13,226 nucleotides of DNA from CAYXXZ01 sp964469165 (GTDB lineage Bacteria > Pseudomonadota > Gammaproteobacteria > Pseudomonadales > Porticoccaceae): assembly GCA_964469165.1 (NCBI GenBank), contig CAYXXZ010000087.1, forward strand, positions 1 to 13,226. The letters run 5' to 3'. A program made the translations under genes and the position numbers. The notes below the pieces were generated by a model that searched no databases, was not told the origin of the DNA, and was given only the letters and a program-made list of their open reading frames with translations. This document shows positions 1-5,706 of the stretch, piece by piece; the stretch's first letter is position 1; each line of letters begins with the position of its first letter.

Positions 1-78
1 AATCAACCCCGCGGGAAGAGGGGGACAACGATTTTTTCAGCTTTTTTCACTAACTATTCAGTTTTATAACACAAAACA
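1..78. other. AT-rich flank downstream of hldE, no gene seen
   Basis: This short stretch follows the hldE stop codon and reaches the window edge. It is much richer in A+T than the rest of the window. TTTTTTCA occurs at 32-39 and 42-49, and the same string recurs inside the hldE 3' end. A weak inverted pair (GTTTT near 61-65, AAAAC near 73-77) could form a short stem, but no clear GC stem followed by a T run is visible on the minus strand. I therefore do not call a terminator. No coding frame is supported. Confidence 0.4.
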
Positions 79-1515
79 TCATTTTTTCATCTCTTCTGCG
101 CGAATTTTTTCAACAATGGCCGTGGTCGAGCAGTCGTCGAGGAAGCTGAGCACCCGCACTTCGCCGCCGTACCCCTCCACGATTTGCCAGCCCACGACGG
201 TTTCCCTGGCATAGTCGCCCCCTTTCACCAGCACGTCGGGACGCACCGCGCGCAGCAGATTCTCGGGGGTGTCCTCGGCAAACGGCACCACCCAGTCGAC
301 GGCTTCGAGGCCGGCCAGCACAGCCATGCGCCGCTCCACCGGATTGATGGGCCGGCCCTCGCCCTTGAGACGGGTGACCGAGGCATCCGCGTTGACCGCG
401 ACGATCAGGCGATCGCCCTGCCTGCGGGCCTGCTCCAGATAACCGACGTGGCCGGCATGGAGGATGTCGAAACAGCCATTGGTGAAGACGACCCGCTCCC
501 CCTGCGCGCGCGCATCCGCCACATCCACCAGCAGTTGCTCCAGGTTGACCACGCCGCGCTCGGAACCACGCTCTTGCTGAATGGCACGACGCAGTTCGGG
601 ACCGCTGACAGTAGCAGTGCCGAGCTTGGCGACCACGATACCCGCGGCGATGTTGGCGAGCGCCACCGCCTCGGGCAGGCTTTGCCCCGCGGCAAGGGTG
701 GCGGCGATCACCGAAATCACGGTATCGCCCGCGCCGGTAACATCAAAGACCTCCCGCGCCCGCGCGGGCAGGTGCAAGGGAGGGTGGTCGGCGCGCAACA
801 GCGTCATGCCCTGTTCACCCCTGGTTACCAGGAGGGCGTCGAGTTCCAGCGACACCAGCAGCGCCAGGCCCTTGTCGGCGATGTCCTGCTCGCTTGCACA
901 CGCCCCGGCGACGGTCTCGAACTCATGCAGGTTTGGCGTCAGCAAGGTCGCCCCCCGGTAGCGGGCAAAATCGCTCCCCTTGGGGTCGACCAGCACCGGA
1001 ATGGCGCGCTTGCGGGCCGCCTCGATCAGCGGCTGAGGATCGGCGAGAACCCCCTTGGCATAGTCGGAAAGCACCAGGGCATCCATCGTCTCCAGCAGGG
1101 TACTGGCGCGGGCGACGACGTCACGTGCATCGGCCGCGCCAAAGGGTTCTTCAAAGTCCATGCGCAGCAGTTGCTGACTGCGACTGATCACCCGCAACTT
1201 GGTGATGGTGGGGCGGTCAGGCGCGACCTGAAAATCGGTGTGAATCCCTGCGCTGGCGAGCTTGGTGGTCAGGGATTGCGCGGCATCGTCGGCCCCCACC
1301 ACGGCGACGATGGCCGCACCGGCACCGAGCGTGGCGATGTTGAGAGCGACGTTGCCGGCGCCACCGATGCGATCCTCGGTGTTGTTGATGTTGACCACCG
1401 GCACCGGCGCCTCGGGGGAAATCCGCGACGTGCCCCCATACCAGTAGCGGTCCAGCATCAGATCGCCCACCACCAGCACGCGGGCCGTATCAAAGCGGGG
1501 GAACTCAAGTTTCAT
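79..1515 (-). CDS. hldE: Bifunctional HldE: D-glycero-beta-D-manno-heptose-7-phosphate kinase / heptose-1-phosphate adenylyltransferase
   Basis: HldE makes ADP-heptose precursors in the cytoplasm: it phosphorylates heptose-7-phosphate at C1, and after dephosphorylation by GmhB it transfers AMP to heptose-1-phosphate. The product supplies WaaC and WaaF. The 478 codons match the usual length of about 475. The N-terminal ribokinase/PfkB domain (about 1-320) has the GGAGN substrate loop (51-55) and DVTGAGDT (258-265), with the catalytic Asp at 264. The C-terminal cytidylyltransferase-like domain (about 340-478) has NGCFDILHAGH (346-356), containing the HxGH motif, and later VKGGDY. The ATG at 1515 fits because the protein starts like E. 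coli HldE (MK.. then VVGDLMLDRYWYG). Only four bases upstream are visible before the N gap, so the ribosome-binding site is hidden. Any frame continuing upstream through the Ns is an artefact. The single-chain form is typical of gammaproteobacteria, whereas many other groups split HldA and HldC. Confidence 0.97.
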   Translation of the reverse strand: MKLEFPRFDTARVLVVGDLMLDRYWYGGTSRISPEAPVPVVNINNTEDRIGGAGNVALNIATLGAGAAIVAVVGADDAAQSLTTKLASAGIHTDFQVAPDRPTITKLRVISRSQQLLRMDFEEPFGAADARDVVARASTLLETMDALVLSDYAKGVLADPQPLIEAARKRAIPVLVDPKGSDFARYRGATLLTPNLHEFETVAGACASEQDIADKGLALLVSLELDALLVTRGEQGMTLLRADHPPLHLPARAREVFDVTGAGDTVISVIAATLAAGQSLPEAVALANIAAGIVVAKLGTATVSGPELRRAIQQERGSERGVVNLEQLLVDVADARAQGERVVFTNGCFDILHAGHVGYLEQARRQGDRLIVAVNADASVTRLKGEGRPINPVERRMAVLAGLEAVDWVVPFAEDTPENLLRAVRPDVLVKGGDYARETVVGWQIVEGYGGEVRVLSFLDDCSTTAIVEKIRAEEMKK

Positions 1516-1519
1516 CGGG

Positions 1520-1619
1520 NNNNNNNNNNNNNNNNNNNNNNNNNNNNNNNNNNNNNNNNNNNNNNNNNNNNNNNNNNNNNNNNNNNNNNNNNNNNNNNNN
1601 NNNNNNNNNNNNNNNNNNN
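1520..1619. other. Assembly gap of exactly 100 N
   Basis: One hundred consecutive Ns separate the 5' half of waaC from the start of hldE. The round number is the usual placeholder for a scaffold gap of unknown size. WaaC proteins are about 320-350 residues long, and only about 159 codons are present before the gap. About 480-550 bases plus a stop codon should therefore be missing if waaC is intact, which is more than 100. Further genes could also lie in the gap. Confidence 0.97.
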
Positions 1620-2098
1620 CTGTCGGGCACGGGATAACCGAACACCTGGGCAAACAGCTGGCGCCAGCGCGCCACCGCGAGTTGGTCCCTGGCGAGCGGG
1701 TAGCGATGGCGATAAGCCCAATGGGCGGGGTATTCGCGCACGCTGGCCCGGTCCGGGCCGTGCTTGGGGCCGCGCGCGCAAGCGGTCACCAGGGCGCTTT
1801 TCAGATTGGTTTGCGCGTCGATCACCACGTCATAGCGGGTAGCGCGCAGCTCCCGCAGAAAGGGGCGGATCTGCCCCGGCGTATCCCTCAGCGCCGCGCC
1901 GGGCGCGGAGCGCCAGCGCCGGTGCGCCGTTTTGATGACTCGCGCCACCGCCGGATGCCAGGCGGGTACCTCGGCGAACGCCTCGTCCACAGCCCAGTCG
2001 AACACCACGTCGGGACGGGCGCGGCGGGCATCGCTGAGCGCGGGCAAAGCCTGCACCAGGTCGCCCATGGACGTGAGTTTGACAATGAGAACACGCAC
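1620..2098 (-). CDS. waaC: Lipopolysaccharide heptosyltransferase I (WaaC), 3' half lost in gap
   Basis: WaaC (GT9, GT-B fold) transfers the first L-glycero-D-manno-heptose from ADP-heptose to Kdo2-lipid A on the inner face of the inner membrane. The visible 159 residues cover most of the N-terminal acceptor-binding domain. They open with MRVLIVK and SMGD, placing the family's catalytic Asp at position 13 as in E. coli WaaC. FDWAVDE, AVARVI, VIDAQ and KSAL follow in the usual order. The donor-binding C-terminal domain is not seen because the sequence runs into the N block at 1619. The start is a GTG at 2098, 21 bases after the oxygenase stop, with no strong Shine-Dalgarno, which suggests translation linked to the upstream gene. 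Whether the gene is complete cannot be judged. In Pseudomonas, waaC sits between waaF and waaG; here it does not. Confidence 0.9.
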
Positions 2099-2119
2099 GC
2101 GCGTCGAGCCGAAACCGTA

Positions 2120-2731
2120 TCAGGAGGTCAGCTTTTTGAGCTTGGCGCTCAAGCGGTGGAAGAACTGGTGCTTGCCTTTGGCGGCCTCGCCGACCAGATA
2201 ATTCATCTGGATCGACAAGCGCTTGCCCACTACCGGCTTGTGGCCGTGCCAGCAGTTGTCGGTGACCTGGAAAATCACCATGTTGCCCAGTTTGGGAGGG
2301 ATCTCCTCGACGTAGTCTTCAAGGTTCTCGCCGTTGCGCAGAATGCGCAGATAGCCGCCATCGGCCTGCCAGTCGCTGTTGAAGTACAACAGCACCGTGA
2401 TGATCTTGGTTTTCGAGTCGGTGTGGATGCGCCCGTCCTTGTCGCGCATCACGCCGCGCACCGTCGTCATGATGGGCTTGTCGGCGAGATCGAGCGCAAA
2501 CTTGTCTTCGACGAGCCGGCGAAACTCCGGGCCGTTGAGCTCATCCATCAAGGTCGCGAACGCATCGCCGTACTGCACCTCGGAGACGGGAATGCTGCCG
2601 GGATGGCGCACGTCCGGAAAATCCCGGACCACGGCATCGAGACAGTCCGCGGCGATGGAATTTTCCACCACCATGTAGGGGAACGGCTCCCGTTTGAGGG
2701 AAGTCTCGCGGATGCGGGCAAAATCTAGCAT
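2120..2731 (-). CDS. Fe(II)/2-oxoglutarate-dependent oxygenase, probable LPS or sugar-tailoring hydroxylase
   Basis: The 203-residue protein has the double-stranded beta-helix oxygenase signature: HTD at 103-105 supplies His and Asp iron ligands, a distal His lies in CWHGHKP (H162 or H164), and Arg171 in GKRLSIQMNY is placed to bind 2-oxoglutarate. TVLLYFN (112-118) and GGYLRIL (125-131) are typical of a small family often found in polysaccharide and LPS clusters. The likely reaction is hydroxylation using O2 and 2-oxoglutarate. The substrate is unknown. KdoO, which hydroxylates Kdo in some bacteria, is a functional precedent, but I cannot claim orthology. I prefer the ATG at 2731 over an upstream in-frame TTG at 2764, because the latter lies right at the possible promoter. 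No signal peptide is seen, so it is probably cytoplasmic. It is the first gene of the left minus-strand group, ahead of waaC. Confidence 0.8.
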   Translation of the reverse strand: MLDFARIRETSLKREPFPYMVVENSIAADCLDAVVRDFPDVRHPGSIPVSEVQYGDAFATLMDELNGPEFRRLVEDKFALDLADKPIMTTVRGVMRDKDGRIHTDSKTKIITVLLYFNSDWQADGGYLRILRNGENLEDYVEEIPPKLGNMVIFQVTDNCWHGHKPVVGKRLSIQMNYLVGEAAKGKHQFFHRLSAKLKKLTS

Positions 2732-2766
2732 GAGTGGCAGCTCGCGGCAGATGCGGTGCGGCAAAT

Positions 2767-2775
2767 ACTATCACA
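2767..2775 (-). promoter_or_regulatory. Possible extended -10 promoter for the oxygenase-waaC-hldE group
   Basis: Read on the minus strand this is TGTGATAGT: a TGn extension followed by GATAGT, which matches four of six bases of the -10 consensus. It would start transcription near the upstream TTG and leave an untranslated leader of about 30 bases before the ATG at 2731. No good -35 box is visible at 16-18 bases. The call is weak. Confidence 0.28.
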
Positions 2776-2831
2776 GTTGCCTGCACAGCCCGCCAGTCAG
2801 GGCAATGGCGGATGATCCGAGCCGCTGCCTA

Positions 2832-2964
2832 TGAGTTTCACGTTTCAAGTTGCACGTTTCACGCAGGTGCCGGTGGCGATCGCATCACAGCGACCACGCA
2901 CCGTGATACAGAAAGCCTCAACAACCCGCGGGCCACAGTGTTCTTGCGGGCAACGTGAAACTCA
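2832..2964. repeat. 13-bp inverted repeat enclosing a TTTCACG heptamer array
   Basis: TGAGTTTCACGTT at 2832-2844 is the exact reverse complement of AACGTGAAACTCA at 2952-2964, so the 133-bp interval has perfect 13-bp ends. Inside the left end lie four head-to-tail 7-base units at 2836-2842, 2843-2849, 2850-2856 and 2857-2863 (TTTCACG, TTTCAAG, TTGCACG, TTTCACG). No transposase is present. It could be a small non-autonomous element or simply a degenerate heptamer array with one inverted copy. No clear target-site duplication was found. Confidence 0.6.
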
Positions 2965-3005
2965 GTCGAACAACGCCAGATTGCCAGACCGTGAACAGGC
3001 CCTAG

Positions 3006-3032
3006 TTGTGGACACAACCCTTGCTCTATAAT
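3006..3032 (+). promoter_or_regulatory. Predicted sigma-70 promoter of the plus-strand cassette
   Basis: TATAAT at 3027-3032 is a perfect -10 hexamer. The best -35 candidate is TTGTGG at 3006-3011, which gives a short 15-base spacer, so the upstream element is uncertain. Transcription would begin near 3039, about 20-30 bases before the first gene. It is the only clear promoter seen ahead of the three overlapping plus-strand genes. Confidence 0.55.
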
Positions 3033-3058
3033 CCCCCGCGGTTGAAGGCGACAGAGAC

Positions 3059-3065
3059 GAGGTGA
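3059..3065 (+). promoter_or_regulatory. Shine-Dalgarno GAGGTGA that decides the start of the GT9 gene
   Basis: GAGGTGA is a seven-base complement of the 16S rRNA 3' end and lies five bases before an in-frame TTG at 3071. The alternative GTG at 3062 lies inside this motif, so it could not use it. This favours the TTG start. Confidence 0.6.
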
Positions 3066-3070
3066 CAGTA

Positions 3071-4144
3071 TTGGCAACGGCCCGGACGGCAAGCAGGTTG
3101 GCGGACATGCTCACCCCCCGGGACTCGGTGATGATCTGGATGCCTTCGAAGCACATGGGCAATCTGCTGGTTTCACTGCGCGCGGTGGAGGCCCTCGAAA
3201 ACGCCGTTGGAGATCGCACCTGCGCGCTGGTCATCGATGAAACCTATCGCGACCTGATGGACGCCACCGCGTTGCGCTCTCCCGTCATCTACTTTCCTCG
3301 CAAGAAAATCGACAACGCCGGTGTCAGGGCAAAACTGGGCAAGGTGCTGGCCTTTATCAAGGAAACCCGCAAACTCAAGCCATCCGTTGCCATTGCTGTG
3401 GAAGGCGACAAGGTCAGCCAGAAGTTCACGCCTTTCTCGGGATGTCGCCTGTCGATCGGGCCAGACAACCGCTACTGCAAGTTTTATGATGTGCGCCTGG
3501 CGCTCGACCACGGCCAGCGCCATGTGTTCCACGACTACGAGGCCGTCGCCCGGCAGCTTACCGGCACGCCACTCGCACCTGGCTACATTCACCTTGAGCC
3601 CACGGATAAGGCACGCGCGCGGCTCGACCAGATCCTGGGAAGCAATCTGCCGTTTCCCGGCCGCCCCTATGCGATCATTCACCCCTGCGCCACCAAGGAC
3701 TACAAGCAATGGCCGATGGACGATTTTGCCGCGCTGGCAGATGCTGTCAGCGCCAGCGCTGTCAACGTGGTCATTACCGGCGCCGGCAGCTTTGACGGTG
3801 AAACCATCGCGGGACTCCGCACACGCGTCAAGCATCCGGTGATCTCGCTGCACAACCAGCTATCCATAGGCGAACTCATCGCACTGATGAAATCCGCGCT
3901 GTTCTTCATCGGCAACGACACCGGACCTACTCACCTCGCCGCGGCCTGCGGCACCCCGACCTTTGCCCTGTTCGGCCCCACCGACGAATACCTGTGGGGA
4001 CCGCTCGGCGACAACGCCACCATTTTGCGCAGCCGGGTGGCCTGCGAACCGGAGTGCCTGCGCCGCAACTGTGCGGTGGGCTACAGGTGTATGCAGACTC
4101 TGGACATCTCGGATGTCTTCAACCGGATCCGGGCTTTGCTGTGA
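3071..4144 (+). CDS. GT9 family heptosyltransferase-like glycosyltransferase with D-to-N change at the catalytic position
   Basis: The protein belongs to the ADP-heptose:LPS heptosyltransferase family (GT-B fold), probably adding a further heptose or related sugar to the core at the cytoplasmic membrane face. From the TTG at 3071 it has 357 residues. The family N-terminal loop reads PSKHMGNLL (25-33): Asn31 sits where WaaC and WaaF have the Gly-Asp catalytic Asp. The C-terminal donor site is well kept: IIHPCATKDYKQWP (202-215), GNDTGPTHLAAACGTP (281-296) and FGPTD (301-305). A cysteine-rich tail (C325, C329, C334, C340) resembles that of the WaaF in this window. The start was chosen from the Shine-Dalgarno; GTG at 3062 and ATG at 3107 are alternatives. 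Its stop overlaps the next start by four bases. It may be a WaaQ-like third heptosyltransferase, but orthology is not established. Confidence 0.85.
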   Translation: MATARTASRLADMLTPRDSVMIWMPSKHMGNLLVSLRAVEALENAVGDRTCALVIDETYRDLMDATALRSPVIYFPRKKIDNAGVRAKLGKVLAFIKETRKLKPSVAIAVEGDKVSQKFTPFSGCRLSIGPDNRYCKFYDVRLALDHGQRHVFHDYEAVARQLTGTPLAPGYIHLEPTDKARARLDQILGSNLPFPGRPYAIIHPCATKDYKQWPMDDFAALADAVSASAVNVVITGAGSFDGETIAGLRTRVKHPVISLHNQLSIGELIALMKSALFFIGNDTGPTHLAAACGTPTFALFGPTDEYLWGPLGDNATILRSRVACEPECLRRNCAVGYRCMQTLDISDVFNRIRALL

Positions 4145-5706
4145 GTACGCGCCCCTCTTCCAACGGCCTCTACCCGTCCGCGTGGCTCATATTTCTGATC
4201 AGCGCTCTGGTGTCTCTGTGGAAAGTCGTGGCCAGGCCCGTGGTCAACACCGATGGCGTGCTCTATTTCATCGCCGCCGAAAATATCCTCGAATCCGGCA
4301 TGTCGGCGTCGTTCGCTGTCTATCAATGGCCCTTCTTTCAGATGCTGCTGGCCGCTTTTCATTGGCTCAGCGGGCTGCCTCTGCTGTATAGCGCGCACCT
4401 GTTGATGAGCCTGTGCTTTGCGTTGCTGGTGGTGGCCTTCTGCCGCATCGTGCGCCTCATGGGCGGCGACAATCGCACCGTCTTTTTTGCCTTCCTGGTG
4501 ATCATCTGCCACACAGTCATCAACGATCTGCGGCCCATCATCATCCGCGACCCCGGCATGCTCGCCTTTCTGCTGCTCGCTCTGAGCGAGCAGATTCGTT
4601 TCGCCATCACGCCGCGCTGGCGCTATGCCATCCGCTGGGGCATCTATGTGCTCATCGCCCTGCTGTTTCGCGTCGAGGCCTTTGCCATCGCCACGCTGGC
4701 GCCCTTTGCCATGCTGACGCTGGTCAGACATGCGCTGCGCGAGCGCATCCTGCTCGCGCTCAAGCTCTACACGCTGCCCGCGCTGGCCGGTATTCTCGGC
4801 GCCCTTGCCGCCGCCGTGTTCTCAGTCAATGAACTCGGCGAGTTCAAACTGTTTCATGACCTGGGTTTCATGCTTCAACAGTCCCTGCATCTGGCGGGCG
4901 GCTTCTCGGAGCGCGCACGCATCATCGAAGAGCAGATCCTGCTGGAGTTCTCCGCCAAGGACGCCACCTGGGCGATGATGGGCATGGCCTTTGCCATCAC
5001 CCTGGTCAATGTGTTGCGCGCCATCACCTTGCCCTATGTGCTGGCGCTGCTCGGCATTCTGTGCCGACCGTTCACCATGGAAATCGACCCACGCGCGCGC
5101 AACATCATCATTTTCAATGCCCTGATCATCACCAGCTACCTGTTCTCTTTCAGCCTTTTTGCCCACTTCAATCTCGATCGCTACTGCCTCCAGTTCGCCG
5201 TGCTGGCACTGCTGCCACTGCCCTTTGCACTCGCCCACTGGTGGCAACGGGCGGCAGCGCTGTTTCCCGTCCGCGCGCTGATCGTGCTGCTGTTCACGGC
5301 AAGTGCGCTGGACAGCCTGATCAGCAGTGACTACAAGAAGGTGTATATCCGCGATGCCGCGAGCTGGGCCCGGGAGAACTCCGCCATCGCCGCCGGCAGC
5401 CTGAGAAGCAACGAGCCCTACATCGGCTACTTCAGCACCAAGGAGCCGCGGGATGCGGTGTTGACAACCATCAATCCGGCCCGTCTCGACCCGCAAGACA
5501 CCAGCCGCGCCCACTGGCTGAGCGGCACTGTCTATGCGCAGCGGGTGCGCGACGGCGCTGATCTGAAGCTGTTGCACGAGGATATCGCCAACGCACAGGG
5601 CGCTATCCTCAAAGAATTTCCCGGAGGTGATGGACGCTCCGTGGTCGTGTTTACCGCAGGCAGGGACACGCCAAGGTCGGAACTCTTCGTGGAATCCCGT
5701 TCGTGA
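4141..5706 (+). CDS. Polytopic membrane glycosyltransferase of GT-C / GT39-like type
   Basis: This 521-residue protein has about ten or more hydrophobic segments between residues 13 and 391, then a soluble C-terminal part (about 392-521) expected in the periplasm. The layout fits ArnT/PMT-like GT-C enzymes, which use polyprenyl-phosphate sugars on the periplasmic side. Charged residues sit in the usual loop positions: Asp38 in NTDGVLY after the first membrane segment, RDP at 136-138, FRVEA at 176-180, and RY at 347-348. The GTG start at 4141 overlaps the preceding stop by four bases (GTGA) and removes an upstream extension that only overlaps the GT9 gene in another frame. Likely role: periplasmic addition of a sugar to the LPS core or lipid A. 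The donor and acceptor are unknown. A waaL-like O-antigen ligase is less likely given the N-terminal Asp loop and the large C-terminal domain. Confidence 0.72.
   Translation: MSTRPSSNGLYPSAWLIFLISALVSLWKVVARPVVNTDGVLYFIAAENILESGMSASFAVYQWPFFQMLLAAFHWLSGLPLLYSAHLLMSLCFALLVVAFCRIVRLMGGDNRTVFFAFLVIICHTVINDLRPIIIRDPGMLAFLLLALSEQIRFAITPRWRYAIRWGIYVLIALLFRVEAFAIATLAPFAMLTLVRHALRERILLALKLYTLPALAGILGALAAAVFSVNELGEFKLFHDLGFMLQQSLHLAGGFSERARIIEEQILLEFSAKDATWAMMGMAFAITLVNVLRAITLPYVLALLGILCRPFTMEIDPRARNIIIFNALIITSYLFSFSLFAHFNLDRYCLQFAVLALLPLPFALAHWWQRAAALFPVRALIVLLFTASALDSLISSDYKKVYIRDAASWARENSAIAAGSLRSNEPYIGYFSTKEPRDAVLTTINPARLDPQDTSRAHWLSGTVYAQRVRDGADLKLLHEDIANAQGAILKEFPGGDGRSVVVFTAGRDTPRSELFVESRS

Larger units (their letters stand above)
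2732..3070. other. Divergent intergenic region with promoters and heptamer repeats
   Basis: This roughly 340-base region separates the minus-strand oxygenase gene from the plus-strand cassette. I see no gene in it. It holds a possible minus-strand extended -10 near 2767-2775, a four-copy heptamer array at 2836-2863, a 13-bp inverted repeat pair (2832-2844 with 2952-2964), and a plus-strand promoter with a consensus TATAAT at 3027-3032. Short open frames here have no recognisable product or ribosome-binding site. Confidence 0.6.

Noticed and set aside
1504..1653. hldE and waaC frames continuing into each other through the Ns
   Set aside because: The extra residues are unknown bases or the wrong frame. 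hldE has a family-consistent ATG at 1515 and waaC stops being readable at 1620.
184..1842. Long plus-strand open frame opposite hldE, crossing the N gap
   Set aside because: It is antisense to a clearly recognised hldE, contains about 34 unknown residues, has no recognisable domain, and long antisense frames are expected at high GC.
2732..3061. Small open frames in the divergent spacer
   Set aside because: They run through the repeat array and promoter, lack ribosome sites, and translate to low-information sequence.
3994..4140. Upstream extension of the GT-C frame
   Set aside because: It overlaps the GT9 gene in another frame. The GTG at 4141 in the GTGA junction gives a normal N terminus before the first membrane segment.
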